Shown one piece after another: positions 40,432 through 48,856 of a stretch of 64,000 nucleotides of DNA (positions are counted from its first letter, which is position 1; every line of letters begins with the position of its first letter). Source of the stretch: Debaryomyces hansenii CBS767 (taxonomy: Eukaryota; Ascomycota; Pichiomycetes; Serinales; Debaryomycetaceae); contig NC_006047.2 in assembly GCF_000006445.2 (NCBI RefSeq), positions 558,001 through 622,000 on the forward strand. The letters are read 5' to 3'. A program made the translations under genes and the position numbers. The notes beneath the pieces were generated by a model. It had not been told where the DNA came from and made no database searches. It worked only from the letters and a program-made list of their open reading frames with translations.

Positions 40432-41060
40432 TTGTTAATAAACGGTTCCAATTGTCTCTTAGTGCGCAAAATCTATCTAACTTTAAAATACTTCGTGAGC
40501 GGACTTTGAACCTTTGGCAGTCAAGAGGTAAACACTGTTGTATATCATGATCCACATGCAACTCATGAGTCTACTATCAAGTCACTGCTTTAAAACGAGA
40601 CCTGTTTTCTCCGTCTAGTGCCTACTTCCTATTGTTCCTCGGAACATAAAAGACATAGACCTGTATATAGACCTATATTCTAGAAAGACTAAGTCCGTCC
40701 AACACATACGACCTGTAAATAAAGGTAATATGGCCTAGCCAAGACAGAAACCCTGGAAATAGGGGAATCGATTTTATGAGGTAGAATATCGCCCAGTATA
40801 CATCCCGGTTAGCTATTGTGAACATTGAAAGGTCGAAAAATCATATGCTAAGTATTGCAAAGAAGTATTTCAATATCAGGAGATCCAATATATCCAATAT
40901 ATCCAATATGTGCGATTCGGACAAGTTATGCACCTTCGGAAATAGAACAATGTGTCTAACAGCCTATGCAATTTTCTATACTGAATAATTGCGGAGACCT
41001 ATAGATATATAAGTAAGAGTATTTCATCAGAACTTCCTACCATGAAAGTAAGCGAGGAAA
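40432..41060. other. Intergenic region upstream of the BVMO gene
   Basis: 629 bp. Contains a 9-bp tandem repeat (ATCCAATAT x3, 40883-40909) and, next to the BVMO gene, a short uORF. No other gene. Confidence 0.5.
40883..40909 (+). repeat. Tandem repeat ATCCAATAT x3
   Basis: Three exact copies of the 9-mer ATCCAATAT, 152 bp upstream of the monooxygenase ATG. Each copy contains a CCAAT core. Confidence 0.9.
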
Positions 41061-41074
41061 ATGTCAGTAGTTGA
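41042..41074 (+). promoter_or_regulatory. uORF overlapping the BVMO start codon
   Basis: An ATG at 41042 opens a 10-codon frame (MKVSEENVSS, stop 41072-41074) in a different frame from the main ORF, whose ATG at 41061 lies inside it. Ribosomes using the first ATG would bypass the main start, so this may limit translation unless transcription starts downstream. Confidence 0.5.
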
Positions 41075-42725
41075 ACTTACTAAACAATCACACGAGGAAC
41101 CTTATAAGTTTAGGATCAATCACGATGATGCTCAAGCTGTGCTTGGGCCATACGCAAAGACCCCAAAAGATGATAAATTACCGGAAGTCCACACAACTTC
41201 AAATGTTGCTATATTGGGTGCTGGTTTCTCGGGTATAGCCTCTTCATTGACATGCTTGAAGAATTTGAATGAGACTGACTTTGTTGTATTTGACAAGCAT
41301 GATAATTACGGGGGAACATGGTACGCCAATACGTATCCTGGATGTGCATCCGATATTCCTGCTGTATGGTATTCATTTTTCAACGAGTTGAATAGCAATT
41401 GGAGTAGATTACAGCCTCCACAATATGAAATGGAAGAATATATCTTGACTGTGTGTAAGAAGTACGACTTATACAAACATGCTAAGTTTAAGACTATTAT
41501 CACCGCCATTGACTATAATGACGACGAAGGTACATGGACGTTGACAGGTAGAAATATTACCAACGGACAACGTATCAAGCACACCTCGAGAGTGCTTCTT
41601 TGCTGTCAAGGTGGATTAGTGACTCCACAACAATTGCTTGCTCCAGGAATTGGCAACTTCAAAGGTGAGTACCTCCATTCAGCGTTATGGGATCACAATG
41701 TTTCCTTCAAGGGCAAGAAAGTTGTCGTTGTTGGTAATGGTTGCTCTGCAAATCAGCTTGTTCCAGCTTTATTAAAGGACTATGAACCTAAGAGTATTGT
41801 GCAAGTTGTTAGATCAAAGCACTACATTATGCCACCTATTCCAAAAATCGTTCATTTAACATATAGGCTCTTATCCTTCTCAAGAGTGGGAATAGTCTTC
41901 GTCCGTTGGTTAATTGCAACCTTTGCAGAAGCAAGGTTCCCGTTGTACAAGGGTAACGGTATTTTGGCAAGATTCGTTCGTTGGGTCAATACCCAGTACT
42001 CATTATTTTATATGAAATCGGCATGCCCTAAGAAGTTTCAATCTATGGTCATTCCTGATTACAAGATTGGATGCAAGCGTCTTATTTTTGATTATTCATA
42101 CTTGCCATCGTTACATGATCCTAGAGTGGATATTACAAACGAGTCTATCGATCATGTCGATGAGCATTCGGTAGTCATGAAAAATGGTGACGTTCTTGAA
42201 GCTGATATAATTGTTGCTTGTACAGGATACGACGTGCTTCAAAGTTTTGGTAACTACAAAATCAAGGGTCGTAATGGGACTGATGTTTCGAAAGTCTGGA
42301 AAGAAGAAGGACCATCTGCTTATGAAACCATTCTCATCAGAGACTGCCCTAACTTGTTCATGATTGGGGGTCCAAACTCTGCCACAGGCCACTCTTCAGT
42401 GGTTTTAGCGATTGAGAATGGATGTAAATATTTTTCGAAAGTGGCACCAAAGGTCTTATCTGGGGCATGCAAGTCTATTTGCGTCAAGTCCCTGAGCTAT
42501 TATAATTGGTTCCATACCACGCAAAAGGAATTGGCCAGATCTGTGTTTGGAACTAAATTCGGTGGGTGTGCTTCGTGGTACTCAGAGGGCGGGATAAACT
42601 CTACCACGTATCCATACTCCCAGTTGTCGTACTGGTGGAGAATGAGACATCCGAAGTGGAACGACTTGGAGGTTGAAACCCCATATGACTGGAACAAATC
42701 AGGGTCAAAGGCCAAGGCCGAATAG
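41061..42725 (+). CDS. Baeyer-Villiger-type flavin monooxygenase
   Basis: A protein of 554 residues. The FAD site is GAGFSG at 53-58, followed by the FDKHDNYGGTWYANTYPGCA block typical of class B flavoproteins. The BVMO fingerprint FxGxxxHxxxW is matched exactly by FKGEYLHSALW (200-210), and the NADPH site is GNGCSA (225-230). The ATG motif region is IVACTGYD, and IGGPNSATGHSSVVLAIENG follows. These enzymes insert oxygen into ketones or oxidise S/N compounds; the substrate cannot be told. It sits tail-to-tail with cysteine dioxygenase, so a role in sulfur oxidation is conceivable but unproven. No transmembrane helix of the FMO type is obvious. Confidence 0.9.
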   Translation: MSVVELTKQSHEEPYKFRINHDDAQAVLGPYAKTPKDDKLPEVHTTSNVAILGAGFSGIASSLTCLKNLNETDFVVFDKHDNYGGTWYANTYPGCASDIPAVWYSFFNELNSNWSRLQPPQYEMEEYILTVCKKYDLYKHAKFKTIITAIDYNDDEGTWTLTGRNITNGQRIKHTSRVLLCCQGGLVTPQQLLAPGIGNFKGEYLHSALWDHNVSFKGKKVVVVGNGCSANQLVPALLKDYEPKSIVQVVRSKHYIMPPIPKIVHLTYRLLSFSRVGIVFVRWLIATFAEARFPLYKGNGILARFVRWVNTQYSLFYMKSACPKKFQSMVIPDYKIGCKRLIFDYSYLPSLHDPRVDITNESIDHVDEHSVVMKNGDVLEADIIVACTGYDVLQSFGNYKIKGRNGTDVSKVWKEEGPSAYETILIRDCPNLFMIGGPNSATGHSSVVLAIENGCKYFSKVAPKVLSGACKSICVKSLSYYNWFHTTQKELARSVFGTKFGGCASWYSEGGINSTTYPYSQLSYWWRMRHPKWNDLEVETPYDWNKSGSKAKAE

Positions 42726-42857
42726 AAAACAGGCATATAGAATAGTATGTATAACTTGTCGTATATTTATTAAATGAAACCATACCCTAACTATATAAAA
42801 TGCAACCGGCAATCAACGCCAGCGCCTTGATAAATAAAAGAATGCAAAAAGGAGGAA

Positions 42858-43637
42858 TTAGCACGAAGAACTGCTCTTGGTATTGACCAACTTGCCCTGC
42901 CAGCTGTAGTACTTACTCATGTCCACATGGTGCTTCCTACCGTTGTTAGCCTCGTACATCGAGCAACCGTACATCGACGCATATGGAGGCGTATACAAGT
43001 GTAATGACACCGAATACTGGTCTGGAAGTGGGTTGGAGATCTTGTGAAGTCCTATAGCATCCGAGATGTAGCCCACCTCGTCGCGGTGCATCACCGTCTC
43101 TTTCTTGGGGTCCAAATGGTGGCCCTCCTCCGTTGGCACATCATAAAGTGACTCCTGTAACGATCCTTTCAAGATCTTCATGCAGCAATGGGCGTTGGCG
43201 TGGTCGTGAATGGCACTAGACCTCGTAGGACTCCAAACCAAAATAAGCAAGTTGGCATTCCCGTTAATATCAACTACACCATTTCTAGTGTACGGTCTCG
43301 ACTGGTCGTGCAACGCATACTTCCCCCATTCCTCCTCGTTCGACTCGTACTCCTCCATCACCTGTTTCACTCTCTCGATGTCCACGTCCTCTGACGCGAG
43401 GCCCTTGCCCGATAAGATACCCTTCAATTTGTGTATCAACTCCCCAAGCTTATTATCGGGCACCTCATCTTCTTCCCCATCCTGTTTCCTATCATTATCT
43501 CTCTCAACCCTTTTATCGGCATTTTCTTCCTTTTCCTCTTCCTTTCTGTAATCTCTATTTAGAGGCTTCATATGACTTCCACAAGTGGAACCCCCCGCTC
43601 CTGATACCTTGTGTCCTAATTGATTAGCGACCAACAT
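42858..43637 (-). CDS. CDG1: Cysteine dioxygenase
   Basis: A protein of 259 residues. It oxidises cysteine to cysteine sulfinate, which can release sulfite. The cupin iron ligands H144 and H146 ([10 protein letters not shown]), H198 (SDAIGLHKI) and the catalytic H213/Y215 pair (SLHLYTPPY) are all present. C151, which forms the Cys-Tyr cofactor in the rat enzyme, is also there. Compared with the animal enzyme there is an N-terminal extension: residues 30-62 are almost entirely charged ([19 protein letters not shown]) and look disordered. The ATG is at 43635-43637; an internal Met at residue 23 is an alternative start. It is divergent from the first of three SSU1 genes. In C. albicans, CDG1 and SSU1 together confer cysteine tolerance and sulfite secretion. 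Confidence 0.93.
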   Translation of the reverse strand: MLVANQLGHKVSGAGGSTCGSHMKPLNRDYRKEEEKEENADKRVERDNDRKQDGEEDEVPDNKLGELIHKLKGILSGKGLASEDVDIERVKQVMEEYESNEEEWGKYALHDQSRPYTRNGVVDINGNANLLILVWSPTRSSAIHDHANAHCCMKILKGSLQESLYDVPTEEGHHLDPKKETVMHRDEVGYISDAIGLHKISNPLPDQYSVSLHLYTPPYASMYGCSMYEANNGRKHHVDMSKYYSWQGKLVNTKSSSSC

Positions 43638-43907
43638 ATTAGTTGTGTATGTGTATATTCTGATAAACTACCTTATGTTACAATTTGAAAGAATATAATG
43701 TAAATTTAATTGTATAAGTCCAGGTATTTTGTTTGTTATTCAATAAATTCCCCTCGTACAGAAGGAAAATTCCTTCTTTATATAATTAGTACCGATTATC
43801 AAACTTAAACCGTCGGCGGGCCTACGAGCGGGTCCGTGGTCACAAATTGAGAAAGCGATTACTGTATCGGGATATTTTGGTGTATACACGCCGTTAAGTT
43901 AACACGT

Positions 43908-43952
43908 CATCGCCCGCTGGACCAAATACGGCCGTCCGATAGGCGGGCGATG
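43908..43952. repeat. 10-bp inverted repeat CATCGCCCGC / GCGGGCGATG
   Basis: Arms at 43908-43917 and 43943-43952, perfectly complementary, with a 25-bp centre that contains another CGGCCG palindrome. Confidence 0.9.
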
Positions 43953-44029
43953 GGCCGGCTTTGAGCCCAAAACTAACGCAGCCCCGTTGTCGGGCGGCAC
44001 TTGCCATATTTGGTATTAGACGAAGTTAA

Positions 44030-44175
44030 TAATAGAAAGTTAGGAACTAGTAGAGAGAAATGGAATTGGCCAAGAGCTAGTGGAGAAGTAGTAGAGAACA
44101 AGTAGAGAACAAGTCGGACATAGTAGGAAATAGTGGGAAATATTAGGAGCAAGTAGAACTGATAGGAACTGTTGG
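44030..44175 (+). repeat. Degenerate GTAGAGAA-type tandem repeats
   Basis: Purine-rich stretch; the 11-mer TAGAGAACAAG occurs twice in tandem (44092-44113), with weaker copies (TAGTAGGAAATAG, GAGCAAGTAG) around it. Confidence 0.6.
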
Positions 44176-44738
44176 GATATTCATTCATCGTTTCATATAC
44201 TATTTTCTGTTTGGTCCGAACAATTAATCCCTTTGTACTCAAACGATATATACGTATACGTAACATGTTGCGAATACGTGCACGGCAATCGCATTGGTTT
44301 CAAGAAGTGTGTAGAATACGTAGATGTAATCGTTTCGACATACGCAAATAGCTCCCAGAGTCATAGAAAATACCTCTTGAGCCGAGCCGTGCAGCCGTCA
44401 CGAATTGCGTTACAGTCATACAACTGCAGACGTATATTAAGGCCACATTCCCCCTTATCCAAGAACCCATAGTAGAACCTATAATCTAAACCTAATCTGA
44501 ACCCAGTGTTCCGTCTACTACATATTATAAATTGTTAGGGTGCTTATATAATCAAAAATAAAAAGAACTGTTTAGAGTCATCATCACACTGTCTAGAATC
44601 ATACCCTAACGTATTATACTTACTACACACGTTAGACCTATTGATACATATTATAATACATATTATAATAGAAAACGTTACGCACGTTATACGAAAGAAA
44701 AAAAAAGTCGCTTATCTAGATTCTAAATCGAAGGTTTG

Positions 44739-46106
44739 ATGTCATCGAATTCAACGGTCAATTCGAACACTGCTTTAAAGTTGGAGCCACAGCTGACAGG
44801 GTGTGGCGATCGGACGGATACGAGCGCTATTAGGCGTCTTGGACATGCTATCGAACACAAATTAATCAAGGGTTTCACTCCAGCATATTTTGTCACTGTC
44901 ATGGGCACCGGGGTATCCAGTGGCATCTTGTACAGATTCCCATACCCTGCGAGATGGCTCGAGATTTGCGGGTACATAATGTTTGGTATCGGAGTCATCT
45001 TTTTGCTACTGGCATTTGTATGCTTCGTGGTGTCCATGTTGCGGTATCCGCAGAAGTTCAAGGCATATCACAACGATCCGGCCATTGCCCCATATATGGG
45101 ATGTTTGCCCATGGGTTACAACACATTGGTGAATTTTCTCTATTACATTACGGGTACGGGGTGGATCATTGGAATATTGGTCTTGTGGTGGATCTCGGTG
45201 GTGCTATCGTTGTATACGGCGTGCGTGGTGTTCTACACTGCGTTTCTCGCTAAACGTAGATCGGGTGCCAATTACTTGGATCCAAAGGAATTGCATGCTA
45301 CTTTGTTATTGCCCATCGTCACTCTCACAGTCGCGGCCCTGTCAGGTAATGCATTTGCCCTAGACTTGCCGTCCGTCGACTTTCAGGTCACTACAATGAT
45401 CGTAAGCTATATCTTGTGGTCCAACGCCATCTCCTTGGCAGTCATTATCATTTCCGTGTACTATTGGAAATTGTTTGTATATAAAATACCTCCCACAAAT
45501 ATTGTGTTCACCAGTTTTTTGCCCATCGGTGTCCTAGGCCAAGGTGCATTCTGCATTATATTGTTTGGCAATAACGTTTATACGTTAATTGTCAAACATC
45601 ACGACACCCTTTTATCGTCTCATTATTTGCATTTTCCAAAGGAACTCGACCTTTCTTCCGTGGCCACATTAGGAATAGGCATCTCGGTGGGCCAAGCTGT
45701 GTTGATCATTACGGCGATGGTGTGTTTGTTTCTAATCTCGTTTGGATACTTCAGCACTTACATTGCAGTCATCTCATGTATTTCAAAAACGCTGCCATTC
45801 ACCAAAAACTATAATATTGAGTGTGCTTATAACCCAACAAGCCTGAACCGTATCAAAAAATTACTTACAGGTTTCATTGCATTCAACAGAACATATTGGG
45901 CAATGACTTTCCCTCTAGGTACTATGGTTTTATCAAATAACGAGTTATCCAAGTCCTTTGGTGGCTTGCGAGCATTCCGAGTTATAGCCACTATATATGC
46001 GGTGGCCTTGCTAATTATCACTATTGGCTGTATCTGTGGGGTAATTTATAAAATTGTATGTTTTGCCAAATACACCCTCTATGGTACATGCTATGAAAAA
46101 ATCTAA
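44739..46106 (+). CDS. SSU1: Sulfite efflux pump SSU1, copy 1
   Basis: A protein of 455 residues from the ATG at 44739. It belongs to the TDT/TehA-Mae1 family with ten transmembrane helices; Ssu1 exports sulfite across the plasma membrane. Family blocks: LIKGFTPAYFVTVMGTGVSS, FPYPARWLEICGYIMFG, LPMGYNTLVNFLYYITG, SYILWSNAISLAVIIIS, YKIPPTNIVFTSFLP and TYWAMTFPLGTMVLSN. A CTG codon at 45339-45341 aligns with Ser TCT codons in both paralogs, so translate it as Ser. It shares a divergent promoter with cysteine dioxygenase. It uses more G/C-ending codons than copy 2. Confidence 0.95.
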   Translation: MSSNSTVNSNTALKLEPQLTGCGDRTDTSAIRRLGHAIEHKLIKGFTPAYFVTVMGTGVSSGILYRFPYPARWLEICGYIMFGIGVIFLLLAFVCFVVSMLRYPQKFKAYHNDPAIAPYMGCLPMGYNTLVNFLYYITGTGWIIGILVLWWISVVLSLYTACVVFYTAFLAKRRSGANYLDPKELHATLLLPIVTLTVAALSGNAFALDLPSVDFQVTTMIVSYILWSNAISLAVIIISVYYWKLFVYKIPPTNIVFTSFLPIGVLGQGAFCIILFGNNVYTLIVKHHDTLLSSHYLHFPKELDLSSVATLGIGISVGQAVLIITAMVCLFLISFGYFSTYIAVISCISKTLPFTKNYNIECAYNPTSLNRIKKLLTGFIAFNRTYWAMTFPLGTMVLSNNELSKSFGGLRAFRVIATIYAVALLIITIGCICGVIYKIVCFAKYTLYGTCYEKI

Positions 46107-46713
46107 TAACCTATTTATTTTGCATATATTTAATCTAATATAATAATTAATACAGCCTAATTTAAAATAAGGATACTCACATATGTATATTGTAACTTAT
46201 AACATTCTGAAGAAAAGCTTTTAAAGAGTTATTAAGACGATTACAATATAACCTAAAGGATTATGATCACAAGAATCTACATTTTTACAAATTTTTTAAA
46301 TTTATCAATAAATGCTCTCGATGGCATATGCATAATTCAATTGTAGACCGAAGTAATTTTCAGGTTCGTTCAATGGTATGACTTGAATACTATACAAACT
46401 ATGGGTGCAAATTGAAAACATATTATTATTCGCGGATTTACAACATACAGAAGGCATCTTCAGGCATCCTCATAGTTGTTCAATCCAAACTCGGTTGAAT
46501 GGAATTGATAGCCGCGGAAACGGGGACCTGCGCAACCAGACCTTCTTTGATTATTTTGACATACTTAATAGAATTATACAATAGGCCTCTATGATGACTA
46601 ATACAATTGATGCAATCTATGTCAAACTTATAAAGTAGCGTAATGGGCTATAGAATACACCCATTGCACTAAATTAGCAACAATATTGAAATTCGCTTAA
46701 CCGAGTCTGTATT
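46107..46713. other. Intergenic region between SSU1 copies 1 and 2
   Basis: 607 bp. CCGCGG (46512-46517) and CGGAAACGG (46515-46523) give CGG-N3-CGG, a possible Zn2Cys6 site, 200 bp upstream of copy 2. No gene seen. Confidence 0.4.
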
Positions 46714-48084
46714 ATGCTGTCTTCGAATGCAACAGCTGAGACTAACAAGAACTCTGAAAGAGAGCAGGATGTAGTAATATACGAAAGAGAATCGAATAAT
46801 AATATAACTGGACGGTTGAGCTTCGCGGTAGACCAGAAATTGATCAAAGGGTTTACGCCAGCGTATTTTGGGGCCGTGATGGGAACTGGGGTTTCGAGCT
46901 GTGTTTTGTACAAATTTCCATACCCATCAAGATGGCTTGAGATATGTGGGTGTATTATGTTTGGGATTGGGGTGGCATTTTTGCTTGTGACAATTGTATG
47001 CTTCGTTGCGTCCATATTGCGATATCCAAAAAAATTCGCAGCCTATAACAGTGATCCCACCATTGCACCTTTTATGGGAGGCTTGCCCATGGGAGTCAAC
47101 ACTTTAATAAATTTCCTTTATTACTTGACAGGTGATAAGTGGATCATGGGAATATGGGTATTATGGTGGATATCAGTGGCGTTATCATTATACACAGGGT
47201 GTATTGTATTCTATAGTGCATTTCTTGCAAAAAAAAAGCCAAGTTCCAATTACTTGAATCCGAAAGACATCCATGCGGCTTTACTTATGCCTAGTGTCGC
47301 CTTTACTGTTTCCGCCTCTACGGCCAATTTATTGGTCGCAGACTTGCCTTCTCTTGACCTTCAAATTACTACTATGGTCGTAAGCTATGTCTTGTGGTCC
47401 AACGGTGTTATTTTAACATTCATAATCTTGTCCATCTACTATTGGAAATTATTCGTTCACAAGATACCTGCTACTAACCTTGTCTTTACTAGTTTTTTAC
47501 CCTCTGGTGCTGTTGGCCAAGGTGCCTTCTGTATTAATTTATTTGGTAATAACCTATATGACTTGATGATAAAGCATCACCACAGTATTTTTTCGTCTCA
47601 TTATTTGCATTTCCCAGTGGAACTTGACCTCTCTTCAGTGGACACATTAGGAGTAGGGATTTCTGTGGGTCAAGTGGTATTAATAGCTACTGCAATGATA
47701 AGTTTGGCTCTTATCTCGTTTGGATATTTCAGCACTTATATCGCTGTCGTCTCAAGCATTTCAAAAATATATCCTTTCACCAAGAAATACAATCTTGATT
47801 TTGCTTACAACCCATCGACTATGAACCCTTTCAAAAGAATGTTTACAGGTTTTATTGCTTTCAATAAATCTTACTGGGCAATGACTTTCCCATTTGGCAC
47901 AATGACTATATGTTGTAACGAATTATCGAAAACATTTGGTGGGTTGAAAGCATTTAAAGTAATAGCTACCATTTATGCAGTCGCATTGCTAATTGTCACT
48001 ATTGGTTGTTTATGTGGAGTGGTTTATAGGATCCTATATCTTGCAAAATATGCCATTTATAGCACCAACTACGAAAAAATTTAA
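46714..48084 (+). CDS. SSU1: Sulfite efflux pump SSU1, copy 2
   Basis: A protein of 456 residues. The same ten-helix TDT architecture: LIKGFTPAYFGAVMGTGVSS, LPMGVNTLINFLYYLTGDKW, HKIPATNLVFTSFLPSGAVG and SYWAMTFPFGTMTICCN. The start is MLSSNATAETNKNS; codon 2 is CTG, giving Ser under the alternative code and matching the MSSNST start of copy 1. It keeps identical length and helix spacing to copy 1, with scattered substitutions throughout, so the duplication is not recent. No disabling change is seen. Confidence 0.94.
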   Translation: MLSSNATAETNKNSEREQDVVIYERESNNNITGRLSFAVDQKLIKGFTPAYFGAVMGTGVSSCVLYKFPYPSRWLEICGCIMFGIGVAFLLVTIVCFVASILRYPKKFAAYNSDPTIAPFMGGLPMGVNTLINFLYYLTGDKWIMGIWVLWWISVALSLYTGCIVFYSAFLAKKKPSSNYLNPKDIHAALLMPSVAFTVSASTANLLVADLPSLDLQITTMVVSYVLWSNGVILTFIILSIYYWKLFVHKIPATNLVFTSFLPSGAVGQGAFCINLFGNNLYDLMIKHHHSIFSSHYLHFPVELDLSSVDTLGVGISVGQVVLIATAMISLALISFGYFSTYIAVVSSISKIYPFTKKYNLDFAYNPSTMNPFKRMFTGFIAFNKSYWAMTFPFGTMTICCNELSKTFGGLKAFKVIATIYAVALLIVTIGCLCGVVYRILYLAKYAIYSTNYEKI

Positions 48085-48856
48085 TTGTCTATTTTATTTG
48101 CATATAATTAATATAATATAATCTAACTTATAACGTTAGATGCTGCCATTACAGTCTATTCCTTGGCTTATTCACTTCAAATTCAATTGACCTATATTAC
48201 ATAGAGGGTTTTCAGTTATCACCTTATATTCTTAGTGATCTGGTTTGAGCCGATTTGAAGATATATTCTATGCTACCGTGTAAATGCTGCAAAATATGAT
48301 TATACTCTGCAAATTTAGCTCAACGACTTTTAATTTTGACATCAAGATTTGATTCTAACCGATTTTACAAACGACCCAACCTATCTGTACAAAATACTAT
48401 ATGCTAAAAATAAATTATCGGTATATTATTCATCGTCCTACCTTGAACAGGACCTCATCTATGGGTATATAGAATAAAGATTGCATTTAACTCCGTACAA
48501 ATTTTGACTCAGAAGATTTTATCACACCATATCTTGTGACAACAATAGGCATTCTCAGATGTTTGCATACAAGTTTATATATAATATAAGGTATTGAAAT
48601 GGGGTTGGAGTAGCTACTGCTTTTCGGTATATGTCTCGTTGTAATATCCGTGGAACTCGCATCTTATATAGCATTCCGTCATTTATCATGATATCGTTCA
48701 CCATATATTAAGTGATTTCAATAATAGATTTGTTACTATTTTTTACGAGCTTGGTCTTACATTAGAATGCCGATAACGTAAATTAGAACAGAATTATCTT
48801 ACGTAGCACCTTTACATCAGTGAATTTTTACCGTTTGCTGAAACGACCTCATTTTC
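48085..48856. other. Intergenic region between SSU1 copies 2 and 3
   Basis: 772 bp, AT-rich. No convincing CGG palindrome like those upstream of copies 1 and 2. No gene. Confidence 0.4.

Larger units (their letters stand above)
43638..44738. promoter_or_regulatory. Divergent promoter of cysteine dioxygenase and SSU1 copy 1 with a GC-rich island
   Basis: 1.1 kb. From 43810 to 43995 the AT-rich spacer gives way to a GC-rich island full of CGG/CCG: CCGTCGGCGGG (43810-43820), CGG-N2-CCG (43829-43836) and a perfect 10-bp inverted repeat CATCGCCCGC / GCGGGCGATG (43908-43917 and 43943-43952) enclosing ACGGCCGTCCG. Next come GTAGAGAACAAG-type repeats (44030-44175). A TATA-like TTATATAAT lies near 44545 and a 12-mer ACATATTATAAT is repeated near 44645. 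Regulated by Zn2Cys6 factors is my inference. Confidence 0.6.

Noticed and set aside
43210..43551. Plus-strand Ser/Phe-rich frame antisense to cysteine dioxygenase
   Set aside because: It is the antisense image of the charged N-terminal extension.
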